From contig NZ_JPME01000011.1 of the NCBI RefSeq assembly GCF_000732605.1, forward strand, positions 48,493-112,492: a stretch of 64,000 bases of DNA, given 5' to 3'. Numbering within the stretch: position 1 is the first letter of the stretch; each line of letters opens with the position of its first letter. The position numbers and the translations under genes were made by a program. This DNA is from Lacrimispora celerecrescens (lineage in GTDB: Bacteria > Bacillota > Clostridia > Lachnospirales > Lachnospiraceae). The notes under the pieces are model-generated. The model was not told where the DNA came from. It saw only the letters and a list, made by a program, of their open reading frames with translations, and made no database searches. Positions 1 to 9,736 of this stretch are shown piece by piece.

Positions 1-1693
1 TTCCAATGGTTATGGTAGAGATACAGCCGCCCTGAGGGTGATTGGCAATGGTAAGCCCATATTCACTTCCGTAATAAAGTTGGATTCTCTGGTGAATATT
101 TTTGATACCAAAATGAGTATTACCTGTAGCCCATATGCTTTCATAATCCTCTTCCCGGATTCCGATTCCGTTATCCCGGATGGTGAATAAAATGGAATCA
201 GGGGTTTCCGTTACGAGAATATCTAATTGCCCTTTTCCATTCAGCTCTTTGATTCCGTGATAGATACTGTTTTCCACGATGGGCTGCAATAGGAGCTTGA
301 GGCAGGGGTAACCTGATATACTGGAATCACAGGTGATATGAAAGTCAAACCGGTTATAGTATCTTACTTTCATGATTCTTAAATAGGCCTCGGTAACCGC
401 CAGTTCCTCCTTAACCGTAATGTGGGTGTGACCGTTGCTTAGACCCTGACGGTAAAATGCAGAAAGATTCATGACAAGGTCAATGAGAGTCTCCTTTTCA
501 TCTATTTCTGCAAGAGAACAGATGTTGTCCAGTGTATTATATAAAAAGTGCGGGTTTACCTGCTGCTGAAGCAGGTCCAGGGCTACTTTATTCTTCATTT
601 TCTCTGAATTCAGTAAATCATTCTTTAACTTTTTCTGAGCAATAATCATGCTGTTGAATTCCTCGAACAGAAGACCGATATCACTATCGTTATAGGATTC
701 ATTGACTGGAATCCATTCTCCTTCCTTTACCCTCTGGGTATGGGAGATTAACTGGTAGATCGGAGAGGTGATTGTACGGGATACTTTACGGGAGACATTA
801 AGACAGGCAATAATGCAGAGCAGGGCCATAATAATGGATATTCCCAAGGTGGTAAAGGTTGGCTGTAAAAAATAGAGCAGATTGATTTCGTTGACGAGAT
901 ACCAGTTCAGTTCAGGAAAATGTTCCGAAAAAACAATCGTGTTCTTAGTCAGTTTGTAATTGCTCCTGTTGATGTAGTTTAGCTTCTTTACATCCTCATA
1001 GCGTCTCATTAATGGTATGGAGCCATCTGAGCTTTGTACATTGCCATCTGAGTCTACAATAAAAAGCCTGCTGAAGTTACTTGCATTATCCTTATAGATA
1101 TCTGAAATAGTGCTTTCAGGAATGGCAATTTCCACGTATCCAAGCATGGTACCTGTGGAGCTGCTGTAAAACGGCAGCATGAGGGACAGGACATGTATCT
1201 CCGTGTCACGCTCCTTATTGGAGTATTTTATCTCCGGTATCCAGATTTTCCGGTCTGAAGCAGAAGTATTCCGAAGATTTAAAGGGTAGGGATAAATTTC
1301 CGTGGTAGCAATCAGCGCATGTTCCGGTGAGTAGATGCTGACAGAATGAATAAAGGGAGTTGACTGGATGATATGATTGATCTCAGTTTTTATATTCATC
1401 TGGTCGATGGCATTAAACTCCTTGTTATTGTTGTTAAATTTAGATACAATGGCCTGTACGCTCTTATCCGTTATAATGGTTTTGGAATAATTATTAACAG
1501 ATGCGAGATAATAATCCAGCTGGTTGGAAATGTAATCCAACTGCCGAATGGCAGAATTAGTCTCTAATGCCAGAGTATGTTTATAAAATACGACAGAAGT
1601 ACTGATCAATAATATTATAATGAATAACAGCAGCGTCTGAAACATAGAGCGGAAAAATCTCGAATTAATAGAAGTTATTTTTTGAGCCTTCAT
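1..1693 (-). CDS. YesM-type sensor histidine kinase (3' end cut by window edge)
   Basis: The reading frame runs 564 codons from an ATG preceded by an AAGGG site and leaves the window before its stop. It has an N-terminal membrane segment (about residues 14-36), a long extracellular sensor region, a second membrane segment (about 275-295), a HAMP-like stretch, then the His_kinase box with PHFLYNTLDN and phospho-acceptor His382, and a HATPase with DNGIGI. This is the layout of YesM/LytS-like kinases, which pair with AraC-type response regulators and sense extracellular sugars. It is divergent from a sugar ABC importer that starts at 1950, so control of that importer is a reasonable inference. 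The partner regulator is presumably beyond the left edge. Only a few C-terminal residues should be missing. Confidence 0.9.
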   Translation of the reverse strand, partial: MKAQKITSINSRFFRSMFQTLLLFIIILLISTSVVFYKHTLALETNSAIRQLDYISNQLDYYLASVNNYSKTIITDKSVQAIVSKFNNNNKEFNAIDQMNIKTEINHIIQSTPFIHSVSIYSPEHALIATTEIYPYPLNLRNTSASDRKIWIPEIKYSNKERDTEIHVLSLMLPFYSSSTGTMLGYVEIAIPESTISDIYKDNASNFSRLFIVDSDGNVQSSDGSIPLMRRYEDVKKLNYINRSNYKLTKNTIVFSEHFPELNWYLVNEINLLYFLQPTFTTLGISIIMALLCIIACLNVSRKVSRTITSPIYQLISHTQRVKEGEWIPVNESYNDSDIGLLFEEFNSMIIAQKKLKNDLLNSEKMKNKVALDLLQQQVNPHFLYNTLDNICSLAEIDEKETLIDLVMNLSAFYRQGLSNGHTHITVKEELAVTEAYLRIMKVRYYNRFDFHITCDSSISGYPCLKLLLQPIVENSIYHGIKELNGKGQLDILVTETPDSILFTIRDNGIGIREEDYESIWATGNTHFGIKNIHQRIQLYYGSEYGLTIANHPQGGCISTITIG

Positions 1694-1949
1694 ATGGTTT
1701 CCCTTCTGTATGCAAAGCGTGTTTTGATTTCATGGAAGACTTAAATATAACAGTAATATTAGTACATTTTATTGGTTGTGTCCATATTGAAATTGTGAAC
1801 TTGGTCCATTAAACCATTGATTTTATAAAGTGGTATGTAAAATATACATAAAAACTATAAAATGACCATTCATTGTATGGTGATATTTTTCTATAATGGG
1901 ATTGTAAAGAGGGACGAAAATCTGAAATAAAAAAGGGAGGAAACAATTT

Positions 1950-3275
1950 ATGAAAATAAAAAAAGTAATGGCTCTGACATTAGCAGGCGTACTGAGTTTA
2001 TCAATGTTAACAGCCTGCGGGTCGAAAACAGACAGCGCGGGCAAGGAGTTAAGTGATGAAAAGGTTACGATCAGACTTTTAACAAGAATGGCAGGAACTT
2101 CAACTCAGGTAGGTATTTATAACGATATCATTAATGAATTTAAAAGTAAACACCCAGAAGTAACCATCATTGATGACTCCCAGGGTGATGAATCGGCATT
2201 TAATAATATCCTGACGACTGATATTGCTTCCGGAACCATGGCTAACATCTTCCGAATCCAGGGTGTTGCAAATCTTTCCGACTATATCGATAACGGCTTA
2301 TTATTAAATCTTCAGCCATATCTTGATGCAGATAAAGAATGGAGCGGTGGATTTACGGAAGGTTCCCTTTCCTATTATCAGGTGCCGGGGCATGAAGGTA
2401 CCTATGCAATTCCAATGGAATCTGGTCTGATTGGCGTTTATTATAATGAAATGCTTTTTAAGAAAGCAGGAATTGAAAAATTCCCGGAGACTTGGGAACA
2501 ACTGTTAGATGCGATTGCGAAGTTAAAAGAAAACGGTATTATCCCAATCGCAATGGGAGCCCAGTCCACTTATATGGCGGGTCATTTACATGACCAGATC
2601 TTCTATAAATGGATGGGAACAGAAGCAGCTAAATTATTGGGAAACAGAGAGATGAAGTGGACGGATGAGGGCGTTGTCCAGACATTACAGTTTGAAAAAG
2701 ACTTAATCGATGCAGGAGCCTTTGATCCTAGTGCAGCAGGTATCACAGATAATATTGCTTTAACCCAATTTCAGCAGGGGGAAGCTGCAATGGTGATTAC
2801 CGGACCTTGGAACATCAGTACATTTACAGATAAATCCGCCACTCCTGTATCAGATAATGTTAAGGTTGCAAAGTTTCCCTATTTTGAAGAAAAGCCTGAA
2901 TTTAAAAATCAGGATATGCAGATCCTGAGTCCTTACATGGTAAGCGGTAAATTAGAAGGAAAAGAATTAGACTTGACGATTGAATTATTAAAAATGTTAA
3001 CCGGTAAAGAGGCAGCTAAAAGATTTGCAGAAGAAGCGGCTTTCTTAATTCCAAGAACCGATCTGGATTTGGATAAGTCAAAATGCACCGACTTATTTAT
3101 GCAGAACGTAGAGATTGGAGGAACGTCTGAAGGAATCGGCGTTGACGTATTCGACTTTGATCCTTTGACTTCCATGCAGGATAGAACAAGAAATTCAATT
3201 GTAAGCTTATTTACAGGGGCTTCTGCCCAGGATGCGGCAGCAGTAATCCAGGCTGAGATTGATCATGCAAAATAG
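1950..3275 (+). CDS. Sugar ABC transporter substrate-binding lipoprotein
   Basis: A 441-residue family-1 extracellular solute-binding protein (MalE/UgpB-like fold). The signal peptide ends in an LTAC lipobox with Cys23 as the lipidated residue, so it is tethered to the outer face of the membrane. The strong GGGAGG site sits ahead of the ATG. It delivers a sugar or oligosaccharide to the two permeases encoded directly downstream. No ATPase gene is in the cluster, which is usual for this class because a shared MsmK-type ATPase serves many importers. The ligand cannot be read from the sequence; the glycosidase-like gene at 5144 suggests a glycoside. Confidence 0.92.
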   Translation: MKIKKVMALTLAGVLSLSMLTACGSKTDSAGKELSDEKVTIRLLTRMAGTSTQVGIYNDIINEFKSKHPEVTIIDDSQGDESAFNNILTTDIASGTMANIFRIQGVANLSDYIDNGLLLNLQPYLDADKEWSGGFTEGSLSYYQVPGHEGTYAIPMESGLIGVYYNEMLFKKAGIEKFPETWEQLLDAIAKLKENGIIPIAMGAQSTYMAGHLHDQIFYKWMGTEAAKLLGNREMKWTDEGVVQTLQFEKDLIDAGAFDPSAAGITDNIALTQFQQGEAAMVITGPWNISTFTDKSATPVSDNVKVAKFPYFEEKPEFKNQDMQILSPYMVSGKLEGKELDLTIELLKMLTGKEAAKRFAEEAAFLIPRTDLDLDKSKCTDLFMQNVEIGGTSEGIGVDVFDFDPLTSMQDRTRNSIVSLFTGASAQDAAAVIQAEIDHAK

Positions 3276-3378
3276 ATGATCTGGAATTTCATAATTCATT
3301 TCTAAATATATGTAGATACTTCTAACTATATTTGATATTGAATTATGAAATTCCTTTTCATTATAAGGAGGAATTTCA

Positions 3379-4263
3379 TTGATAACATTAAAAAACAGGA
3401 AAGTGAAAATGTACATAGCACTGTTTTTACTACCGGCATTGATCGTATATCTTTTATTTCAAATTGTACCTTTAATTCTGGCGTTTTACTTTTCACTGGT
3501 TGAGTGGAATGGTATCTCGGGTGCGGCTCTTAAATTTGTTGGACTTAAAAATTATATCGATGCGTTTCATAATGCGGACTTTTTACTTTCCATTAAAAAT
3601 ATGGTGAAAATGGTATTCTTCAGCGTATTATTCCATACGCCCATTGCTTTATTAACGGCGGTTGCAATTAATACCAAGTGCAAAGGATACCGGGCATTTA
3701 AAGCTCTCTTTTTTGTACCTACGGTTTTTCCGTTAACTTCCGTTGGTTTGATGTGGTACTTTGTGTTCATGCCAACCGGTTCTCTCAATGCGTTGTTAAA
3801 GAACATCGGTCTGGCCGACCGGGTAGTTCCCTGGCTGGTGGATCCTGCAACCGCAATGAATACCATAGTATTTGTTAATATATGGGCCGGCATCGGCTAC
3901 TATATGGTTATTCTCCTTGCAGGACTTACGACTATTTCTGATGAGCTATATGAGGCAGCCTCTATTGACGGAGCGACTGCTGTTCATAAGTTCTTTGAGA
4001 TTACGGTTCCTATGTTAAAATCTACAATTTCCATGTGCATTTTAATGGATATTATCGGCTCTGTAAAAGTTTTTGACCTGGTCTTTGCCATGACCGGCGG
4101 AGGGCCAAACGGTCTGACGAATCTTCCTACGACATTAATGTACAATGAGGCATTTAAATACAGCCATTATGGACTTGGAAGCGCTATAGGCATTATTATT
4201 CTGATTGCCTGCCTGGCAGGAACATTAGGAAGTAATTTTATCATGTCCCGCAAACACGATTAA
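3379..4263 (+). CDS. Sugar ABC transporter permease, MalF/UgpA type
   Basis: A 294-residue inner-membrane permease with about six membrane segments and the EAA loop (YEAASIDGATAVHKFFEITVP) near residues 190-210, the site that docks the ATPase. The start is TTG, chosen because an AAGGAGG site lies 6 bases upstream and no ATG fits. It follows the binding protein by about 100 bases and precedes the second permease by 12, so it is the first half of a heterodimeric channel. Confidence 0.9.
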   Translation: MITLKNRKVKMYIALFLLPALIVYLLFQIVPLILAFYFSLVEWNGISGAALKFVGLKNYIDAFHNADFLLSIKNMVKMVFFSVLFHTPIALLTAVAINTKCKGYRAFKALFFVPTVFPLTSVGLMWYFVFMPTGSLNALLKNIGLADRVVPWLVDPATAMNTIVFVNIWAGIGYYMVILLAGLTTISDELYEAASIDGATAVHKFFEITVPMLKSTISMCILMDIIGSVKVFDLVFAMTGGGPNGLTNLPTTLMYNEAFKYSHYGLGSAIGIIILIACLAGTLGSNFIMSRKHD

Positions 4264-4275
4264 GGGAGGAAAGCT

Positions 4276-5115
4276 ATGAAAAAAACAGAATCAAAGAGCA
4301 GGCTTGGCAAAGTCATCATGTACTTCTATCTGCTGGTAATGACAGTGGTATTTGCCATGCCCATGGTTTTTACCTTATTATCCTCTGTGAAAACAAAGCT
4401 TGAAATCTTTTCAGACCCATTTGCGCTGCCCAAGGTACCGCAGTTTGTCAATTATATCGTAGCCTGGAAAGAAGCCAATATGAGCCGGTATTTCATCAAC
4501 AGTATCGTACAGGCCGGTGCTACTGTCATTATATTGGCAATCATGGCATCCATGGCGGCATATGTTTTATCCAGGTTCGATTTTAAGGGGAATAAGTTTC
4601 TGCTTTTATTCTTTACCGTAGGAATGATGGTTCCCATGCATACGGTATTGGTCCCTGTTGCCTATATTATTGGTGCCCTGAACTTAAAAAACAATATACT
4701 GGCACTGATTTTAATCTATGTATCGTTTAGTCTTCCTTTTAGTATTCTTGTGATGACTAATTTTATGAAAGGCGTCAACCGTTCTCTGGAGGAAGCAGCA
4801 GTTATCGACGGTGCAACGTATTTCCAGGTATACAGGCTGGTGATACTCCCGCTTTGTATACCTGCATTATCTACTATTTCAATCTTTAATTTCTTATCGG
4901 CCTGGAACAATATTTTATTCCCGCTGTTGTTTATCAACGATAAAAAATTGAAGCCTATTTCCCTGGGGCTTCTGAATTTTAACGGGGAAAGAGGTAGTGA
5001 TTACGGCCCATTAATGGCGGCTATCGTCATTACGGTAGCGCTGCCCCTGATTCTCTACCTGTTATTCCAGGAAAAAGTTGAGGGCGGACTGGCAGCAGGG
5101 GCTGTAAAAGAATAA
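4276..5115 (+). CDS. Sugar ABC transporter permease, MalG/UgpE type
   Basis: A 279-residue permease with an N-terminal membrane segment near residues 14-34, a central BPD_transp_1 domain and the EAA loop LEEAAVIDGATYFQVYR. It ends in a GGLAAGAVKE tail typical of this carbohydrate-uptake family. It starts 12 bases after the MalF-type gene and is followed by a glycosidase-like gene after 28 bases, so the whole set is probably one operon. Confidence 0.9.
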   Translation: MKKTESKSRLGKVIMYFYLLVMTVVFAMPMVFTLLSSVKTKLEIFSDPFALPKVPQFVNYIVAWKEANMSRYFINSIVQAGATVIILAIMASMAAYVLSRFDFKGNKFLLLFFTVGMMVPMHTVLVPVAYIIGALNLKNNILALILIYVSFSLPFSILVMTNFMKGVNRSLEEAAVIDGATYFQVYRLVILPLCIPALSTISIFNFLSAWNNILFPLLFINDKKLKPISLGLLNFNGERGSDYGPLMAAIVITVALPLILYLLFQEKVEGGLAAGAVKE

Positions 5116-5143
5116 ATAAATATTTGGATCAGGAGGATAAGCA

Positions 5144-7138
5144 ATGAGCGATTTAAGATTCAGACAGGTTCATCTGGATTTTCACTCCAGTGAATATATA
5201 CCAGAGGTTGGAGCCGATTTTAATGGGGAGGAATTTGCCGAAAGACTTGAAAAAGCCAACGTGGATTCCATTACCTGCTTTGCAAGATGCCATCATGGAT
5301 GGCTGTATTATCCATCAAGAAAACATACAGACCTCATCCATCCCGGCCTTGCCAATCATAACCTGTTAATCGATCAGATAAAGGCCTGCCATGACAGGGG
5401 AATCAAAGTGCCGATTTATACCACGGTACAATGGGATGGCCGAATCATGAGGGAACATCCGGAATGGCTTTCCGTTGATGAGCAGGGAAATTATATCAAT
5501 ACCCAGAATGTGGAAGAGCCTCATTTTTATCATACAATTTGTTTAAACAGCGGTTATCGTAAATTCTTTAAAGAGCATCTCCATGACATTATGGATGTGG
5601 TGGGAGTAGAGAACATTGACGGATTCTTTATGGATATTTTATTTCAAGTAGATTGCTGCTGTGACCATTGTAAAAAGAAAATGGAGGATCTGCATCTGGA
5701 CAGCAGGAAGAAAGAGGTAAGATTAAAGTATTCTCTGCAAATGTTAGAGGAATTTAAAACAGAAATCACAGCAGAAATTAAAGCGAGAGTTCCTGAGGCC
5801 TCTGTTTTCTATAACAGTTCCCATGTGGGGCCGGCCTCTAAGGATAATTTTAAGGAGTACAGCCATCTGGAATTGGAATCCTTGCCAAGCGGAGGATGGG
5901 GCTATGACCATTTTCCGGCAACCAGCAGATATGCGCGAACTCTTGGTATGGATATGATAGGGATGACCGGAAAGTTCCATACTTACTGGGGGGATTTCCA
6001 TTCCCTTAAGAATCAGGCGGCTCTTGAGTTTGAATGTTTTAATATGCTGGCTATGGGGGCTGGCTGTTCCATCGGAGACCAGCTTCATCCAAGAGGCCGG
6101 TTATCGGAAGGAGCTTATGACCTGATTGGAAAGATATATAAGAGCGTCAGGGAAAAAGAACCTTACTGCAGGAAGGCGAAGCCGGTAGCGGAGATAGCAG
6201 TCCTTACACCGGAAGAATTCTATCCTGAGGGAGAATATAACCTGGGAATCTCCCCTTCTTTAATTGGAGCAGTTCGAATGCTCCAGGAGCTTTCTTTTCA
6301 GTTTGATGTGATAGACAGTAAAACGCCAATGGATTCCTATCAGTTAATTATTTTACCGGATTGTATTTATTACAATGAAGAGCTGGAAAAAGTGATGAAG
6401 AACTATATTGCCAATGGGGGGAAAGTAATCGGTTCTTATGATTCCTGCCTTAACAAGTACGGCAAAAATAATATATACGGTATTACATGGAAAGAAGAAT
6501 CTCCGTATTACAGGGAGTTTGTGATGCCGAATCAGATCATTGGAAAAGATTTATATAAAGAAGAGTACGTCATGTACTTAAGAGGGCATAACGTGGAGGC
6601 AAACGACGGGGAGGTTTTAATGGATAAAATAGAACCTTATTTTGACCGTTCCGGAAAAACCTTCTGCTCTCACCAGCATGCACCTTCTTCCGGGAAAGTT
6701 GGTTATCCGGAAGTGATCCGAAATGGAAATGTTATTTATTTTGCACACCCCATATTTAAACTGTACCGGAAAAATGCCGCCAAATGGTGCAAGCTAATGC
6801 TAAAGGATGCGGTTGCGCTATGCCTGGAACATAAATTAGTGAGCCATAACGGACCCTCTACGATGACAACAGCCTTAAATCATCAGGAACAGGAGAAACG
6901 GGATATTCTCCATATCCTTCATTACATTACAGAAAAGCGATCAGAGGATATCTTTACGGTAGAAGATGTAATTCCCCTGTATGGCGTGGAATTTAAAATA
7001 TATACAGGGAATAAGAATCCGGCAGCCGTAACATTGGTCCCGGAAGAAGCAGCCGTTCCTTTCGTAATAGACGGACAATATATTTCCTTCCGGTTAGATA
7101 AAATAGAAGGACATTGTATGATAAGCATTCAATATTAA
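5144..7138 (+). CDS. Putative glycoside hydrolase (GHL6-like, with trimerisation-like domain)
   Basis: A 664-residue cytoplasmic protein (no signal peptide) beginning after an AGGAGG site. The N-terminal half looks like a TIM-barrel of the hypothetical glycosyl hydrolase 6 group (motifs near residues 40-55 with CFARCHHGWLYYP, and GFFMDI about residue 162, a likely active-site strand ending in Asp). A short CDHCKKK cysteine pair follows. The middle part (about 380-450) resembles the beta-galactosidase trimerisation domain (IILPDCIYYNEE, a flavodoxin-like fold). The family has no agreed activity; relatives are annotated as beta-galactosidase-, fucosidase- or arabinosidase-like. Being last in the importer operon, it probably cleaves the imported glycoside. 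Assignment rests on recognition of motifs, not on a search. Confidence 0.65.
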   Translation: MSDLRFRQVHLDFHSSEYIPEVGADFNGEEFAERLEKANVDSITCFARCHHGWLYYPSRKHTDLIHPGLANHNLLIDQIKACHDRGIKVPIYTTVQWDGRIMREHPEWLSVDEQGNYINTQNVEEPHFYHTICLNSGYRKFFKEHLHDIMDVVGVENIDGFFMDILFQVDCCCDHCKKKMEDLHLDSRKKEVRLKYSLQMLEEFKTEITAEIKARVPEASVFYNSSHVGPASKDNFKEYSHLELESLPSGGWGYDHFPATSRYARTLGMDMIGMTGKFHTYWGDFHSLKNQAALEFECFNMLAMGAGCSIGDQLHPRGRLSEGAYDLIGKIYKSVREKEPYCRKAKPVAEIAVLTPEEFYPEGEYNLGISPSLIGAVRMLQELSFQFDVIDSKTPMDSYQLIILPDCIYYNEELEKVMKNYIANGGKVIGSYDSCLNKYGKNNIYGITWKEESPYYREFVMPNQIIGKDLYKEEYVMYLRGHNVEANDGEVLMDKIEPYFDRSGKTFCSHQHAPSSGKVGYPEVIRNGNVIYFAHPIFKLYRKNAAKWCKLMLKDAVALCLEHKLVSHNGPSTMTTALNHQEQEKRDILHILHYITEKRSEDIFTVEDVIPLYGVEFKIYTGNKNPAAVTLVPEEAAVPFVIDGQYISFRLDKIEGHCMISIQY

Positions 7139-7143
7139 TTTAG

Positions 7144-7184
7144 ATGCCCCTTTTTGTGCCAAACACAGAAAGGGGCATTTCTGT
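7144..7184 (+). terminator. Rho-independent terminator of the first ABC importer operon
   Basis: A 10-bp perfect stem, ATGCCCCTTT (7144-7153) with AAAGGGGCAT (7169-7178), follows the stop codon at once and is followed by a T-rich stretch. Confidence 0.8.
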
Positions 7185-7380
7185 CTTCTTCTCCAGGAAC
7201 TAAATGTTTGACTTTGTTCTCCATTCGGGAACGAATTTTCTCCATATGGGAATAATAATATTGATTTCTATTTTTATTATGTGTTAATATGTACATATCA
7301 AGCAATGCAAGAATGAGAATGTGGATTAAAACAAGCAAAGTGAACAAAAAATATTCTGTTTTTAGAAGCGAGGTGATTCA

Positions 7381-7601
7381 TTGGAATTTTTAGAAAGAAT
7401 ACAGCAAAACGGTAAACCCTCCCATGTGCAATCAGTAGGCAGAGCATTGCTGTTAATTGAGCTGCTGGCCTAGTATATACAGGCGGCTACACAGCCTATC
7501 CGGATCATCCGCAGCGCCGCTGGGATGCCGGAGAATTAGGAAAAGGATTATTCTACTATGAGGGTGAGATGATTCCAAGCTTCTTGTCAATTATTACCTG
7601 A
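7381..7601 (+). pseudogene. Deletion scar: IclR-type regulator N-terminus fused to an unknown C-terminal fragment
   Basis: A TTG start with a GAGGTG site opens 30 codons that read like the beginning of an IclR regulator (HVQSVGRALLLIELLA, where the family has VQSVERALxILELLA), ending at TAG 7471-7473. Immediately after, another frame (7473-7601) reads through a hydrophilic segment with QRRWDAGELGKGLFYYEGE and ends at TGA. That second part looks like the end of a different protein that I cannot name. The simplest reading is that a deletion removed the body of a regulator and most of a neighbouring gene. Neither piece should be functional. Confidence 0.6.
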
Positions 7602-7636
7602 TAAAAAGAAATACAAGTTAAAGAGAACAATATCTA

Positions 7637-7686
7637 GAGGGTATCCAAGAGTCATGAAATGACTTAAGAGATACCCTCATTTTTTA
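7637..7686 (+). terminator. Rho-independent terminator
   Basis: Nine-bp perfect stem GAGGGTATC (7637-7645) with GATACCCTC (7670-7678), then ATTTTTTAT. It closes the decayed region before the next operon. Between it and 7896 I see only promoter-like AT-rich sequence. Confidence 0.8.
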
Positions 7687-7895
7687 TAAAATATAGATGA
7701 TGGATACCCGGATTCCATCAAACGAAAATAATAAGTAAACCTAACGGATCGGATCGATATTAAATAAGAGTGGATATTGTAAATTTTGCATGATAATATA
7801 TTTATAAAAATTATGACAATGGACGGCTTTACTCGGACCGGGATTCTTATAAATGAATATGGTCATTACAATAAAAATGGAAGGTACGGATAAAC

Positions 7896-9716
7896 ATGAA
7901 AAGTCATATGGAACGTTTCCTTGGGAAAAAATCAAGTATACAAAGAAAGGTTGTGGTTGTATACCTGCTGATAGCAGTGCTTCCTCTTATTATTATCACC
8001 TTATCTGCCAGTGCCATTTATTACCGTAGTTTTTTAAAGGAGGCATATGGTTTGGTTGAACAAAATGCCCGTCAGCATGAAACCGTTGTTCAGGAGAGGA
8101 TGAGTGCATATGAAAATGTATTGTATGAACTGATTACAAAAAAAGATTATATAGAATTGTCGAGAAATATTAATACAGGGGATGAGAATTCTCTGCTGGT
8201 AGATGCTGCACATATGGAGGCATTGCTTCGAAGCTGTGTTTATACATACGATGGAATCAGAAGCATTACCTTTTTAGCTGACAGCGGCAGATATGTAACA
8301 TACTCCAAATGGTACGGCAGCATGAACGAATATATCTGGTCGGAGCCGGAGCAGAGAAGGGACATTCATGATGAAATTGAGAAGAGCCAGAAGCTGACAT
8401 TCATAGCCACGGTGAACTTAAGCAATTCTACTCGAAAGGATGATTACGTCATTCTCATGGGATATCCGGTTAAGAACTTAAGAACAAAAGAGCAAAGCGG
8501 AGTTCTGGTTATGGCCCTGGAAGATGATGTTCTCTTGTTTGATGACAACAGAGTAAAACAAGCAGGAAAGATGGATAACAGTGGCGTTACCACAGTAATT
8601 GTAGATAATAACGATAAGGTACTGGCTGGGGGTGGTCCGGCCAATGTTAATGAAGGGTATCAGAATTATCTTAAAGAGGAGTTTGGCGGAAGAAAGGGGA
8701 TTTCAGAGAACCGAAGAAAAATCGGAGGTACAGAATGGACGATTGTCAACATCATAGATGCTGCAGTCTATCAAAGTGAAATCTACCATTTTATCAAAAT
8801 TGTTTTCATATTAATGATAACCATTACCTGTCTTTTTTTTGTAATACTGTATTTCATATCAAAAAAATATATCGGAGCGATTCAGAAAATTGCGCAAAAC
8901 ATCCATGATTTTAAAGGCACAGATGCGGATCAGATTATAACGGATCTGAATGAAGAAGACGAATTATATGTAATAGTTCGCCAATTTAACACCATGACAG
9001 CCCGTGTGAATTCCTTGGTAGAAACTTTAAGGCAGAGAAATGAAGAAATCAAAATCGCTGCCATCAGTCAGAAACATGCGGAAATCAAAGCTTTAGAGGC
9101 ACAGATAAATCCTCATTTTTTATACAATATACTGGATTCCATCAATTGGAGAGCCATTGAACACGACGAGGAGGAAATCAGCAATATGCTTGGAACCTTG
9201 GGGAGCCTTTTGAGGTACAGTGTGTCCAATATCGATATGAAGGTTGTGCTGGGGGCGGAAATCAGCTGGCTGGAGAAATACATCTTTCTTCAAAGGGACC
9301 GTTTTCAGAATTCCTTTGACTGTCAATATGATATTACGGATGAGGCAATGCAGTTTCCTATTTATAAAATGCTTTTACAGCCGATTATAGAAAATATTAT
9401 CCTGCATGCTTTTGAAGATGTGAAGGAAGGAGGCATGATTCATGTAAAAGCATTCGTCCGTTTGGATGGAAAGCTGGAGATCAGCATAAGAGACAATGGC
9501 TGCGGCATGACAGAGGAAACTCTCGCAGAAATACAAAAGGAAATATCAGAAAAGGGAGCTTTAAACAGCAAAAGCATCGGGATTAGCAATTGTTTACATA
9601 GACTCCGGATTTATTATCAGGATGAGGCGGATATCGTTGTAAATAGCAAGCCTGGAAAAGGAACGGAGTTTATATTGATCATACCGGATAAGCAGGAAGG
9701 TAGGATTTATGGGTAG
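7896..9716 (+). CDS. YesM-type sensor histidine kinase
   Basis: A 606-residue membrane kinase: N-terminal membrane segment (about 20-42), extracellular Cache-like sensor region to about residue 295, second membrane segment (about 300-322), HAMP region, His_kinase motif QINPHFLYNILDS with phospho-acceptor His407, and a C-terminal HATPase with DNGCGMT and GIGISN. It lies 20 bases before an AraC-type response regulator and upstream of an ABC importer and two GH31 genes, so it most likely senses an extracellular xyloside-type sugar and activates that cluster. Confidence 0.92.
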   Translation: MKSHMERFLGKKSSIQRKVVVVYLLIAVLPLIIITLSASAIYYRSFLKEAYGLVEQNARQHETVVQERMSAYENVLYELITKKDYIELSRNINTGDENSLLVDAAHMEALLRSCVYTYDGIRSITFLADSGRYVTYSKWYGSMNEYIWSEPEQRRDIHDEIEKSQKLTFIATVNLSNSTRKDDYVILMGYPVKNLRTKEQSGVLVMALEDDVLLFDDNRVKQAGKMDNSGVTTVIVDNNDKVLAGGGPANVNEGYQNYLKEEFGGRKGISENRRKIGGTEWTIVNIIDAAVYQSEIYHFIKIVFILMITITCLFFVILYFISKKYIGAIQKIAQNIHDFKGTDADQIITDLNEEDELYVIVRQFNTMTARVNSLVETLRQRNEEIKIAAISQKHAEIKALEAQINPHFLYNILDSINWRAIEHDEEEISNMLGTLGSLLRYSVSNIDMKVVLGAEISWLEKYIFLQRDRFQNSFDCQYDITDEAMQFPIYKMLLQPIIENIILHAFEDVKEGGMIHVKAFVRLDGKLEISIRDNGCGMTEETLAEIQKEISEKGALNSKSIGISNCLHRLRIYYQDEADIVVNSKPGKGTEFILIIPDKQEGRIYG

Positions 9717-9736
9717 AAAGGAAACGGAGGGGGAAG

